Below, piece after piece: positions 25,501 through 37,068 of a stretch of 64,000 nt of DNA (position 1 is the stretch's first letter; the number at the start of each line of letters is the position of its first letter). The stretch spans positions 35,156,084-35,220,083 of the forward strand of contig OZ007570.1 in assembly GCA_963931925.1 (NCBI GenBank), written 5' to 3'. Under the pieces are notes generated by a model. It saw only the letters and a list, made by a program, of their open reading frames with translations. It did no database searches and had not been told where the DNA came from. The translations under genes were made by a program, and so were the position numbers. Source of the DNA: Onchidella celtica (lineage: Eukaryota; Mollusca; Gastropoda; Systellommatophora; Onchidiidae).

Positions 25501-28500
25501 GATGGCATGAAAGGACATTTTACATCTCACCAGTTTTCATTAACTGACCTGCAGACTATCTTTTATTTCACCAGACCATCCTGTATTTATGGTGTGGTGG
25601 AAGTTGTGAGAATTTCTTTTTTTTTGCTTTTTGGAAAACGAAATTTGTACCAGGTTTAAGGAAAGAGATCAGTCCAGTACAGTGTGGGACAGCAGTGACA
25701 GTAATGTATAATATGCTTGTAGATCTAGTATTTGACCTGTGAAGTGTGTTAAATGTTCTCCTTTCCATGGAAATCATGCTGAACTGGCAGGGTTTGCTTT
25801 TATAGGCCCTAAGTTTACATGTCCCGGAGGTGTCACTTATTCACCCCCATTGAAGTGGCTAGTTAGTTGGCAGATGTGCATTAACAATGAGATTTCTAAC
25901 AACTTCATGTCAATTACCGCTCACTGAATGTTGTTGTTTTTTTTTCATTATTTATAGGAAGGTTCTCACTTTAGAGCATACAAGGACCCTGAAGATGGAT
26001 GAAGATGTTCTGTGTCTCAAGTTCACGTGAGTAGATTTAAACTTTCCATTTTCGTAGTTTTAGGTGACATTTTATGAACTGGGTCATTCGCTGAATGAAT
26101 TCTCAGTTTTCACTGAATCTTGCCAACATGCTGCTAATGTTGGGATGATTGTCTTTGCATTTTGCTCTGCTTTGTAAACTCCACTAAACCATTTAATCCC
26201 CATTCATATTAAAAGGTTAGTGAACGGGAAAAAAATGGAAGAGAGAAATCCATAACACAATCTGTGAGTAGCAATGTTAACAGTTTTGTGACATCAATTA
26301 AGATGAATTTTTCTGTCATTATGTCAACTGTGAATACATAAATTTCCAGTACAGAATTCAAACTGTGTAATGTTTATAATGATGTCAGTTTTTATCATCA
26401 GATTGAATCATACCCATATGTTTTCTTTTTTTTCCCAGTCCCAACCACAAGTTACTGGCTGTATCTTTATTGGACAGCACAGTCAAAGTCTTCTTTGCTG
26501 ACACTCTAAAGGTAAGCATTTTTTCTTTATGTTTTACCATACCTCTGAGGAATAATCTGTCAGTTTACCTCTAGACAATTAAGTCCTTGATTCCGAACAA
26601 TCCCAAGATACATATGAAAGTACTACTAACAAGGCTATTATCAATTAATATCAAAATGCAAATTCTGTTCATAGCCAACTAATATGAGCACAGAAATAAG
26701 TTGGTAGATTTTCCTCAATTCACATGTGAATATAAGATACTGTAAAAATAGCACAGAGGTAGTTAACAAAAATGTGGATCAGTCATTTTCCGTCTTGTAC
26801 TACCGAATATTATCCTTCTTCTAATGGTTCTCAATTTTATTATAGTATACTGTAATAATAATAATAATAATAATAAAGTAGATTTATATAGCGCCTTTAG
26901 CCATGCCTCAAGGCGCTTTACAATAACATGATGGAATATATGCACACACACACACGTACACATAAACGGCCAGCTGGCAGACACACACACACACACACAC
27001 ACACTATAGATATTTCTCAAATAAATATGTTTTTAACCCCGTCTTGAAAATGGCAGCACTGCCAGCGAATCTCAAAGAGATAGGCAAGGAGTTCCAAATA
27101 GTGGGACCAATGTAACTAAACGACCTTTCTCCAAACCTCTTTAGGTTACATCGTGGGACTTTCAAAAGCCTAGAGTCCTGTGATGATCTCAGGGCTCTGG
27201 CGGGCATATAGGAAAACAAAACTGCACTTAAATAATTTGGGGTGGAAGATTCAAAGAAATTGAAGCACATTAGTGCAATTTTGTACTCGATACGTGCTTT
27301 AACAGGCAACCAATGAAGTGTTTTGAGTAACTCTGTGCTACTGTGATATCTTGATTTTCCAAGAACAAGACGAGCTGCACAGTTCTGTGCTCTCTGAAGT
27401 TTTGAAATCTTTTCTTCCTGAAGACCCGCCAGCAGTGAATTACAATAGTCAAGACATGACAAAACCAAGGATGTTACCAGGGTCTTAATGGCATCTGTGG
27501 TTAAAAAAGGCTTCATTCGTGAAATTTTCCTAATCTCAAAAAATATCGATCTAACCAAGCTGTTTAGATGACGCTCCATACTCAATGTACTATCAAGAAG
27601 TACGCCCAAGTTTTTTGCTGGGCTTGAAAATTCAACGAAAGTGTCGTCAAACTGTATGCCTGTGATGTTTGCATCTACCAAATTCAGTTTACTGCTAGTG
27701 GTACTACTGTACTATTAAGAGATAGTAGAACCTTGAGCTCAAAAGGCAATTTCTTATAAAATGTTATTTGCATTGACTTTCAGTTTTTCCTGTCACTGTA
27801 TGGTCACAAGCTGCCTGTCGTATGTATGGATATATCCTCTGATAGCACCCTGATTGTTACTGGCTCTGCTGACCGCAACATCAAAATCTGGGGCCTTGAC
27901 TTTGGAGACTGCCACAAGTCTATCTTTGCTCATGATGAAAGGTACTTATGTGTTCTCATTTGTTTTCCTCCATTTTGTTTCAGTTCCAGCCATAACATAT
28001 TGAAAAAAATATTTTTCATTAAATTACTTGAATTTCTTAACCCTCGTCCCGCGTTGAGTGAACTCGTCTACGTAACGCCCCGTGCGGGGATAGCCAGCGG
28101 CCAGTCAGCCGATCGTTCGCGCGTTGCCGATAACCTCGGCGGTCGGGTCAATCGGGTCGTTGTGAACACGTGTATCACGTATACTTCAGGACGCAATAAC
28201 AACAATAGTGGTGGATAAATCGTAAGGGACCCCTATGATATTTGGATAAAGTACTTGTGATGATATGCATGGTTTTATTGTGAAATGGAAGGCCCAAATC
28301 AAGAATTTTCTGCATTTACATGCCGTTTAACACACGTTTTATCATTCTCCCAAGACCTCTGCGCTTTTTCTGTCCCTAAGTCAGGCCATTCAGGTGAACA
28401 AATTATTTTTTAGGCCATTCGCTTAATTTACTAACCACATGTATCGTGACATTGCCTTCTCCCTCCTCTACTATGTAAAGCTTCCACGTACTATGATGTT

Positions 28501-31500
28501 AGTTTTAGCGAGAGATTTGATTTCCAGTTCCAGGTCGTAGAGCACAGTCATACATGTACTGAAAAGCGGTTTAACCAAAGGAACACAATATCTCTCTAAT
28601 TACCACATCAAATAAAGACAACGACCAATAACAAAGTCGGTCATTTTCTCCCAGTTTTCCCGGATGAAAAACCTACTGACAGACACCCTTATGCAGCATA
28701 CCCTAATATTACATCGGAATTCATAATTACAGACGTAGAACGGCGTCTCAAATACGCACATGGCCCCTTTTTTCTCATTTCACATGTAGACGACAACCAG
28801 CATCAAAGTAAAAGTTTCCCCAAGATTTTTCCCCAGTTCGAACTTCAGACCGTCAGTACTATTACACGAGTATGACGAATAGTTGCGAATAGTTGCATCG
28901 TAATAAACGTAATCGGACAATACCATTTTGTTAGATATAGTAGGGGTGACAGGACAGATAAACACGCGAAAATAGTGTGGAAAAAGAAAACACGTAAAAA
29001 AAAAACAAAAAAAAAACGACAGCTTTGGCAACCGAATACACAAAGCGCGAGGCGCACCGTTGCTATACAAAAATGTGGCCTCCCGCGGTTAAGCGTGTCG
29101 GACAAAATAATGGTCTCGCGTGTTGCGCGGGGAGGCCAATATAGTGGCCTCCCGCAGGACTAGGGTTAAATGTAGCGATGTGAGGGTCAGGAATTCATAA
29201 GTAGGACACTTTGAAATTGTTGCTTTTCTATATTGTATCCTCAGAGCCTGTGGGCTTGCTTGAATAAAAAAAAAAAATAATGTCATAATTTTATGCTTTT
29301 AGCATGGATTCATTCACACATGTGAGGCGCTCTAGGGAAATGGTCCACATTGCCAATTTTTTCAAAATTATTAAAGGTATTCTGTGAAAATACAAATTGT
29401 CCTGAGAAGAATGCATTTTATTTCATGTAAAAAAATATTGGAAGTTGACCAAACTATTGGCTATTTCAAGGTGGCAAGGTCAAAAAAGTCATTTCTTGAG
29501 AAAAACGTGTTTAAAGTCTAGGTGGGTTTAAAAAGACCATTAGACTGGATCAGAAAAATGAAAAGAAACACATATTAAAAGGGGGAATTCATTCAAATCT
29601 TTTTGGCCAGACACAAAGAAATGATTGAGGCATTAATTTATACTGAAAACTGAAACAGGGCTGGGGGGTCGCTATCCACAGGTTTTTGGCCCAATTTTGG
29701 AAGTGCAAAGGGCGACATGTCGACCATTTCCCTAGAGCGCCTCACATATGTCATTGGAAAATGGTTATTCCCTCTTTCAGGAATGATATAATTATTCCTG
29801 AAATTCAAGGCTTGAATCACAGCCATAGATGAGTTACCTTGTGTCTTATGGTTTTCAGATGTGAACCTAACAAATTGTTTATATTGGATCATTGTATTCA
29901 AGTGTCACATACATTTAATACACATGAAAATATTTTAATATGGAGAAAATCAGTTTTGATTTGAAGTTCGCTACTAAGTAGTTGTTTCATTTACATTCAT
30001 GCAGCATGTTTTTGTAATTTTCTTCTCAAACAAAGTCAAACATAGTACAATTTTAAAAAAATATGTGGTGATTTAACCCTTTGGTGTTGCCATTCCACTC
30101 CTCAGTGTCACATGTCTAGAATTTGTGCCCAAAACACATTTGTTTTTCTCCGGTGGAAAGGATCGCAAAGTCAAGCAGTGGGATGCTGACAACTTTGAGA
30201 ATATCATCACACTGGAGGTATGTTCAGACTATCAGAAAGTTCATGCTGTAAACAAATCGTTGGTTTAATGTCGAAGGAGCGAATGGATAACAACAGCTGT
30301 ACAACGAAGGGCTAATGCTTACCGTATCTGTGTGACGAGGATGCGAATAGGTCAAATTTGAGATATTTACTCTTTTGCGATTATCAGAAGTATAATGCGA
30401 GAGGCTTCACCCAACACGAGCAATTTTGTTAAATCTCATTTAGTTTTTGTGATATGTAGTATGACGGAAAGGCGAGAAATCGATGATGAAAGTAGCACAA
30501 AGTTTCCAAAACTGAATTTCTCACACCACTGATTTTGGCAAATTTGCCCCTTCGTCATGCAGAGAAGTTAAGAGTTCGTCTTTTTCTTGTACAGCTATCG
30601 ATATCTATTCGGCCCTTCGCCATGAAATGGACGAAATATTTGGCACAGCTAAACATTATAGTCATTATTGATTAATTGCTGGTTATTATTTGATAAAACT
30701 TCACCGCATATACACATCAAAAACTGACATTTTAAAGAAAGTTTGCAAAGCTTTTTTTTGTTTGTTTGTGTAATTTTAATAGCATTATGAAACATTATCT
30801 TGCATATTTTCAGAACTTGTAAGTCTGTAACTCGGGGAACAGTAATAAAATATTTGATTTATGTATTTTGGAAAGTGGCCTATATCTTTAAAAAATTTTA
30901 ATGCAGTGGTAAAAAAAATAGTTACACTCAGTGCAGCTTCTGGTACTTTTTCATTATTCTAACATCCAGGGTCATCATGGTGAAGTGCGTAGTCTGGCCA
31001 TCAGTCCCACAGGGGGCACAGTTGTGACCGCATCACATGACAAATCTTTGAGACTGTGGGAGAAAACAGAGGAGCCTCTGGTGCTGGAAGAGGAGAAAGA
31101 GATGGAGAGAGAGAAGGATGAAGTGGAATCACTTTTAAAAGATGGAGAGGAAGTTGTAAGATATTTTTTTGTTTTATTTCGTTAAGGAATGAACTGGGAA
31201 ATAACATTATGAACGACCAGAACATTTTTCCATTGACTCAAGCGTTAAATATTTATTTCACGGCCACTAGGGCATCTAATCAAGTCAGTTTTGTTTCAGA
31301 TTTGAACTTTCTTTAATCAACTAACGAGACAAACTCGTCTCAGTCTTATGCAGGCCCATCTATATCTGATGTCTCAATTGATGAAAATTTCACAAAGATA
31401 CTGTAATTTACAATTACAAGATATTTTGCCATCATTCTTATTTCCTTTAGTATCAGATTGAAAACTGATGCTGTTGTTTTTGGTCTTAGTTTTCCATGGA

Positions 31501-34500
31501 TGTTTTTCATTTCCAGGTACCAGGAGAAACTACTGAGGAAGTAAAGATGGCAGGGAAAAAGACAATAGAAACTGTGAAAGGGGTAAGAAAATCATTTGGG
31601 CTGTATCTGCTTGCGTCTGTACATCTAGATTCTCTCTGGAGAGGGTAGTGCAACTTGCCTGCTCATTTGTAAGAACATATGGACATATATTCCATGGAAC
31701 AATGTTGTCATGTATAGGTGGTATACACACATTTTGTACAGTTAATCCAGACATAAAGTTTAATAGACAGGTACATTATTAATGTTGCCAGGTCATTTTA
31801 CCTGTACTACTCTAAAGCTTTTGATTAATGTTCTATGCACCTGTCTCACCAGTGATCCCATCCATTTTTTCTTTGTTCCCTATTGTGTATGTAAGCACTT
31901 AATAAAATCTTATATTGAATTGTGTTTGTATTTTTCAGACAGAGCGAATCATGGAAGCACTAGAGATTTATGAGAGTCAGCTGGAAGCTGCCAAACAGCA
32001 GAAAGGGAAAACAGTGAGTGTTGTCCTTGTCTCCGTCCATGCATTTCTCTATTTGGGATCATAACCTGGTCTTGCTGTCAAGAGTATCTCATTATTTTCT
32101 TGTACCAAGCCCTTTCTGCAACGGGGTAACTTTTCAATATAATAGGCGGTCTAGCTGCATTTTAAATTTTCCCTCATTCCTCAGTAAGTCTTTAAACCTA
32201 ATTTCATACATAATCAGAATGATCAACATACTAACTTCTGTAGTTTGATAAATCACCCCTATCAACAAAGTAATTTTTTCCTCTGAATAAGTTCATCCTC
32301 CTGGATGAAAACATATTACAGAGCTGGTGCTGGATTGCCCAGAGTTCTTCTGTTCCATTACTGATATTTTTTTTCCTTCTTACAGAGGACGATATTTTTC
32401 TTGATTTGTGAATGCATAAACAAAGGCTGACTTTATATTAGAATATAAATGTCGTGTAGTGGTGTGTTCTGTAAGAGAGAGATACATTTTTTACCTAAAG
32501 CTTCTTCCTTTACTTTACAGTCAGCAGCTGTGGCACCTCACCCAATGATGGTAGCTTACCAGTGTGAAACCCCCACAGAGTTTGTGCTTGAAACAATTAG
32601 GAAAATCAGAGCAAGGTGAAGATAATGTATTTTTCAGCTGTTTATATACAATTCTCTGCAAGATTTTTTTTTTTTTTGCATGAACATAAGGAAAAAAAAT
32701 ATCTCAGCCTGTGCCATCCAGAAAATTTGATGGACTGTAATTTTATTGTATGTATGTCCGTCTAAACAGATTCAAATAGTGAAAGTTAAGCATTTCAATC
32801 TCCCCACCCCACTCGTCACAAATTACATACGTTTATGCAGGTATTTCTCTTGAGTTTAGTTAACATTAGCATACAAACTTTACAAGAAATGTGGGTGAAT
32901 TACCCCAGAGGTTTAAATTTTGTCACAACCCAGGTAAATTGTTTTTCAGTAATGTGTCATGTTCTTTGGGAGGTTGTTGGAAGCAAAAAGATGCCTTATA
33001 ATTCTCATAACCATTTCAGTTAATGAACATTATTTCAAAGAATAGCAAATAAACTATTAAAAATTAATAAACTTATTGTCACTTTGTGCATAAGAGGATT
33101 TTAAGAATTTGATAACCTTTCCGTATTGTTCAGTGAAAATAATATCCTGAACAATCACATTGTCAGATCCAGTAAACAAATTCTGCGATAAATGTAGTGG
33201 ATACCATGAATTGTTTATGATTACTTTTATCTCTATCTCTTCCATTAGTGAGCTACTGGGGGCTTTGTTGTCTCTGCCATTCTCCTATGTCACACAACTG
33301 TTACCTATATTGGATACCTGCTTATCACAGCAGAGAGAGATAGAGCTGGTCTGTAAATGCTTTAATTTCTTACTCAAGTAAGCATTTTTCATGTGTTTTA
33401 GTTAGTTTCCTTTCACCTCAAATTTTCTGCATATTGTGTGTGTGTGCGTGTATGTTGTTATAAACTATACAATTACAAATTCTGAAGAATGCATGATGCT
33501 GGAAGTCATATATAAATTTTGAGTTTGAAAAAAAAAAAAAAAAAAAAAAGAGAGAGAACCCTAGCGGTTTTCTTTGACATGTCAAAGGCTTTCGACAAGG
33601 TCTGGCGGGATGGTCTCCTTCTCAAGCTGCTAAAAACGGGAATCAAGGGCAAGATGTACCACTGGCTCCAAAACTTCCTTGTCCACCGACAAGCCAGAAC
33701 AAAAGTGGACACAAAGTACAGCCAGAAAGTAAAGCTGCTTGCTGGTGTGCCCCAGGGAAGTGTTGTTGCTCCTCTCCTCTTTCTGATTTATATCAACGAC
33801 CTGCCAGATCACCTACCAAAGTTTGTATCACACTCGCTTCATGCGGACGACTGTGCAGTATGGTATTCCTCGGAACACCTGGGTCCTGCAAAAGTAAAAC
33901 TTCAAGAGAGCATCAACAAGGTTGCATCCTGGACAGAAGATTGGGGACTTCAGCTGAACACGAACAAAACAATGGCAACATTGTTTTCTCTCTCCACAAA
34001 GAAAGAGGAAGTTGTACTGAAATTGAATGAGAACCCCCTTCCTCGGACAAACACCCCCACCTTCCTAGGGGTTAAGCTTGACAGTCGCCTTACCTGGAAA
34101 CCGCACCTTACACAAATAAACAACAAGGCGATCAAGAAACAAGCTGTAATGAAGAAGCTAGCTGGAACAGCATGGGGTGCCAACAGTAAAATCCTCACAC
34201 AGGTCTATGTTGGCTCAGTACGGCCCACGCTAGAATACTCTGCAACATCATGGTCCACAGCGGCAAAAACCAACAAGCAGATGCTGGACAAAACTCAAAA
34301 CCGCAGTCTCAGAATCATTCTTGGAGCCATGAGATCTACTCCTATCTCGGAGATGGAGAAAACAGCAAACATTCAGCCCCTAGAATTCAGAAGGAGAACA
34401 CACACCATCCTACAAGCTGAAAAGATAAGACGGATACCAGACCATCCACTTTGCAGGAGACTAACTGCCCAAACCAAAAACCGACTGAAGAGAAGCAGCC

Positions 34501-36989
34501 CAAACCACGAAGCCAAGGATGCTGCAAGGGTATACCCTGACTACACTGGAAAAAATGTGACAAGGGAAGAGACTACAATCGAGGAATGGAATCCGGATGA
34601 GACGCCTATGTATGTCACCACCAGCATTCCGGGCCTTGAAGGAAGAGACTCTCAGCCAGATGCTACCAAACGCTCTCTTACCTTCGAGCATCTGGACAAG
34701 AACTATCCATCAACCCAGTGGGCACGAGTATACACTGACGGATCAGCGGAGGAAGCAGTTAGAAATGGTGGATGTGGGGTCTACATCCGACTTGCTAGTG
34801 GAGAGACCCATGAGATAAGTGTTCCTGCAGGCATTTTGTGCTCCAACTACAGAGCAGAACAGGTAGCACTACTGCAATCCCTGCAACATCTCAAGACCAT
34901 AGTTACACCCAAGATGAAGATAGTCTGCCTGACCGACTCCCTGTCAACACTCCAGGCACTCAGCTCTTCAAAACCGGACACCCTGACAAAGGAGCTCCGC
35001 ACACAGCTGACCGACCTTTCAAGGATCGCAACTATCCACCTTCATTGGATTCCTGCCCACTGTGGCATTTCGGGCAATGAAAAAGCCGATGTACTTGCCA
35101 AGACAGCCAGCAAACAGGAACAGATATTGCACCCATTATCACATAATGAAATTAAGTCGATCCTTAAACATAAGATTAGCCAGGAGTGGAGAGACAGGTT
35201 CCCAGAGTATGATCATAGGAAGGACCCTATCAGGCACCTTGAAAGGAAAGAGCAGGTGCAGATATTCCGCCTCCGGACTGGACACTGCGGCCTCAACCAC
35301 CATGCCCACAGAATAGGCTTGTCGCAGACAAACCAGTGTCCATGCGGAGCCGGCCCTGAGACTCCAGAGCATGTCCTCCAGGACTGTCCACTCCACAGGA
35401 CGGAACGACAAAACTATTGGCCTAGTCCCACGGACCTACACACCAAGCTATGGGGCAGTGAGGCAGACCTTCACCTGACAACCCAGTTCCTGGCCCACAC
35501 CAAACTAAAAGCATGACTTGGAACGCTGAAGAAGAAGAAGAAGAAGAGTTTGACTTTCATTTGGTGGCGGTTTTTATTTTTTTAAAAGGGGAAGATTGTT
35601 CAGATAGAAGTAATATTGTATAGGGAGAGGAATTTGATTTTTTTCCTTCATGAAAAATAAACAAATTAAAGGATAAATACACTCTCCTGACAAGAAGTTC
35701 ATAAATCTTGAAGTGTCAGCTGGCTTATGACAATGCTGTCACTGGAGTTATAATACATTGTTTGTAATTTTAGCATGTCCTTTAATTTTATCTATCTGTT
35801 CTGCTTCCAAAATTTTCATTTGGTACCAACATTCCCCTTGAAGTTTTTCTACTTTTTTGTCTGTGCAAATCTTCATGGGATCCTCTTTGCATCTTGGGAT
35901 TCTGAATTGTCTATATTCTCTACCCTAGAATTCATCACGGAGAGATCACATCTACCCATGTTCACTTGTCAGTCATTGAGAAATTGAAGGACCATTCAGT
36001 GAAAGCAGTTCAGCATCACAGGGTAAGAGAAGAATAAGTCTTTAAAAAAGGAAGACACCGATACTGACTTTGTCGGTACTGAAGAGTAATCTCAAAGCTG
36101 GCTTAAAAGTTTCAGACAATAATGAGATAATAGATGTTGCGAAAATTTTCAATTTTTCCACAAAACAATCACTTTAGACTGCAAACCAAGTAATAAAGGC
36201 ACAGCAATCTATATGTCAACAAATAAATATAAATATAATGAAGTGATTTGCCGTTTCGGATTTGAAAGAGCTGCATTCGGATGCATCGTTTTTGGGGAGT
36301 GGAAACAAAACAAAAAAAAAGTTCATAGTATTAGTTGCGGATGCTTAAATAAAATCATTCTTGTTGTCGGAGCAACATAATCAGCTACATCCTTTTCTTA
36401 TCTAGTGATATGGCAGTCCTTTTCAAGAAGGTATAAATTGGAAGGCTAAAATCGGCCAGCTTTTAAAACAAGGGTGTCAAGTCATAGTGTTGTTTATGCT
36501 CTTCTTCATCAGTAAATTGGCTGAAAGAGACAGGAAAATACCTCACCTTTCTCTTCTTGAAATACATTATTTGTTGCCAAGTGTAAAACATCAACACTGG
36601 ATTTCAGAGAGTTTTGTTGAGTTTTCATCAACGACGGATAGATTGATCCAAAGATGTTGTAATCTAACTTCTGCTATTGTTATTGGGGCCAATAGTAAAA
36701 AAGCATTGTCTGTCTTATCATGTTTAACATTGATTTGCCTGGAAATGAAAAATAGGGCTTTTTCCTTCTTTTTTTTTTTCATTTGGTTGGCTGTTCCCTA
36801 TTGGATCCATATCATGTATACTTTTTTCTTTAATTATTAATTTTCATCTTGCAGGATCTGACAGCTTTCAACATGGCTGGACTGAATTTTCTCAAGAAGC
36901 ATGTGGAAGAAGCCAACAGCGTCATGATGTTTGCTGATGCCACAACAAAGAGAAAAAAGAAAAAGAGAGCTGTGCTTGCCGTGAAATAA
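16600..36989 (+). CDS. WDR3: WDR3 (Utp12/Dip2), complete, 23 coding exons
   Basis: A WD40 protein of the UTP-B module in the nucleolar U3 small-subunit processome, needed for 18S rRNA maturation. Exons: 16600-16770, 17263-17472, 18010-18128, 19707-19884, 20258-20410, 20911-21012, 21471-21568, 21925-22060, 22583-22773, 23175-23268, 23734-23835, 24312-24397, 25958-26026, 26439-26511, 27784-27941, 30106-30217, 30970-31155, 31517-31582, 31939-32013, 32521-32615, 33249-33377, 35929-36022, 36855-36989. These total 2832 nt, 943 codons plus stop, equal to human WDR3. The start MGVTKQYLR matches the family N-terminus. Residues 1-226 and about 380-700 carry two sets of WD repeats (for example [58 protein letters not shown]). 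An acidic linker (227-277) lies in exon 5. Residues 750-943 hold the Utp12-type helical tail ([13 protein letters not shown]), ending in a basic KRKKKKR patch. All phases agree and all introns are GT-AG except the first, which is GC-AG. A CAG directly precedes the ATG, so a leader intron is possible. Confidence 0.97.
16771..17262 (+). other. WDR3 intron 1 with a GC-AG splice pair
   Basis: The exon 1 edge reads AAAAG|GCAAGTTTTT and the acceptor TTCAACACAG|GTCCAG. Only the GC donor keeps the 57 codons of exon 1 in phase with exon 2. The nearby GT four bases downstream would shift the frame. Apart from the non-GT base, the site matches the strong consensus (AG|GCAAGT), as usual for GC donors. 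Confidence 0.85.
18294..19382. mobile_element. piggyBac-like MITE, copy 1 (WDR3 intron 3)
   Basis: The 1089-bp element is flanked on both sides by TTAA (18,290-18,293 and 19,383-19,386), the piggyBac target. Ends are CCCTCGTCC... and, reverse-complemented, CCCTCATCC.... It aligns over its whole length with the copy at 28,041-29,165. No transposase frame is present, so it is non-autonomous. Near the right end, GGCCTCACGTG/GGCCTCCCGCAGG repeats form a subterminal array. Confidence 0.85.
24504..25322. mobile_element. pogo/Tigger-like MITE (WDR3 intron 12)
   Basis: The element starts CAGTCGAGCACG and ends CGTGCTCGACTG, a 12-bp perfect terminal inverted repeat, with TA on both sides (24,502-24,503; 25,323-25,324). 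TA target sites and CAG-starting termini are typical of pogo-type Tc1/mariner relatives. It is 819 bp and carries no transposase frame. The interior has A runs and a G run. Confidence 0.85.
26855..27704 (-). mobile_element. L2-like LINE 3' fragment (WDR3 intron 14)
   Basis: A minus-strand insertion of 850 bp flanked by a 7-bp direct repeat TACTGTA (26,848-26,854 and 27,705-27,711). The 3' end is a (TTA)n tail preceded by AAGGCGCTATATAAATC, the same style as the LINE at 5.8 kb. Codons 27,681 to 27,004 encode an uninterrupted RT thumb and C-terminus ([46 protein letters not shown]). The catalytic RT core is absent through 5' truncation. A (CA)n tract lies at 26,940-27,003. The 5' edge sits about 80 bp from the exon 15 acceptor. 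Confidence 0.9.
28041..29165. mobile_element. piggyBac-like MITE, copy 2 (WDR3 intron 15)
   Basis: The 1125-bp element is bounded by TTAA at 28,037-28,040 and 29,166-29,169. Ends are CCCTCGTCCCGCG and, on the other strand, CCCTAGTCCTGCG. It aligns along its length with copy 1, in the same orientation, and with the broken copy in the USP intron. CpG-bearing sites kept here (GCGCGTTGCC, TACGTAACG) are often TG or CA in copy 1, so copy 2 may be the younger or less decayed one. Confidence 0.87.
29324..29743. mobile_element. Short inverted-repeat MITE, hAT-like target duplication (WDR3 intron 15)
   Basis: Ends GAGGCGCTCTAGGGAAATGG and the reverse complement CCATTTCCCTAGAGCGCCTC match over 20 bp. 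Flanks ACACATGT and ACATATGT are an 8-bp direct repeat with one difference, the size produced by hAT transposases. At 420 bp with no frame it is non-autonomous. The palindromic flank makes the exact border uncertain by a few bases. Confidence 0.7.
30268..30623. mobile_element. MITE with imperfect 35-bp inverted ends (WDR3 intron 16)
   Basis: Left ATGTCGAAGGAGCGAATGG...AACAGCTGTACAA and right (reverse-complemented) ATGGCGAAGGGCCGAATAG...ATAGCTGTACAA match over about 35 bp with several differences. No frame is present. The target duplication was not determined, so the superfamily is open. Confidence 0.6.
33529..35545 (+). mobile_element. RNase H-bearing LINE (I/Nimb-like), 5'-truncated, recent (WDR3 intron 21)
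   Basis: The insertion is flanked by GAGTTTGA on both sides (33,521-33,528; 35,546-35,553), an 8-bp target duplication. Its 5' end is a run of more than 20 A, then RT starting just before motif A. Its 3' end is a (GAA)n tail. LINEs with RT, RNase H and a terminal Cys-His knuckle belong to the I superfamily (Nimb, Ingi and relatives). It is in the same orientation as WDR3. No endonuclease domain is included. Confidence 0.85.
33552..35516 (+). CDS. LINE ORF2 C-terminal part: reverse transcriptase + RNase H
   Basis: About 650 codons are open without interruption to a TGA. Order: RT motif A ([13 protein letters not shown]), motif B ([19 protein letters not shown]), motif C (LHADDCAVW), thumb ([16 protein letters not shown]); then RNase H with its acidic residues in [30 protein letters not shown] and the [16 protein letters not shown] box; then a C-terminal knuckle ([20 protein letters not shown]). 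Endonuclease and RT fingers are missing through 5' truncation, so the peptide has no natural start and is unlikely to be active. The base composition is richer in GC than the surrounding intron. A late insertion is the simplest reason for the open frame. Confidence 0.88.
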   Translation, partial: ERTLAVFFDMSKAFDKVWRDGLLLKLLKTGIKGKMYHWLQNFLVHRQARTKVDTKYSQKVKLLAGVPQGSVVAPLLFLIYINDLPDHLPKFVSHSLHADDCAVWYSSEHLGPAKVKLQESINKVASWTEDWGLQLNTNKTMATLFSLSTKKEEVVLKLNENPLPRTNTPTFLGVKLDSRLTWKPHLTQINNKAIKKQAVMKKLAGTAWGANSKILTQVYVGSVRPTLEYSATSWSTAAKTNKQMLDKTQNRSLRIILGAMRSTPISEMEKTANIQPLEFRRRTHTILQAEKIRRIPDHPLCRRLTAQTKNRLKRSSPNHEAKDAARVYPDYTGKNVTREETTIEEWNPDETPMYVTTSIPGLEGRDSQPDATKRSLTFEHLDKNYPSTQWARVYTDGSAEEAVRNGGCGVYIRLASGETHEISVPAGILCSNYRAEQVALLQSLQHLKTIVTPKMKIVCLTDSLSTLQALSSSKPDTLTKELRTQLTDLSRIATIHLHWIPAHCGISGNEKADVLAKTASKQEQILHPLSHNEIKSILKHKISQEWRDRFPEYDHRKDPIRHLERKEQVQIFRLRTGHCGLNHHAHRIGLSQTNQCPCGAGPETPEHVLQDCPLHRTERQNYWPSPTDLHTKLWGSEADLHLTTQFLAHTKLKA

Positions 36990-36990
36990 A
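36985..36990 (+). promoter_or_regulatory. AATAAA overlapping the WDR3 stop codon
   Basis: The last codons GTG AAA TAA are followed by A, making AATAAA across the stop. If used, the 3' UTR would be only about 10-30 nt. A T-rich stretch (37,049-37,060) lies downstream at a distance that suits a downstream element. Whether it is used cannot be told from sequence. Confidence 0.4.
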
Positions 36991-37068
36991 ACATCATTGC
37001 AAGTTTAACCTGCAGAATTTTGTTGGGTGACTTTTTGATAGAGTCCACATTTTTTTTTTCATTCTGTA

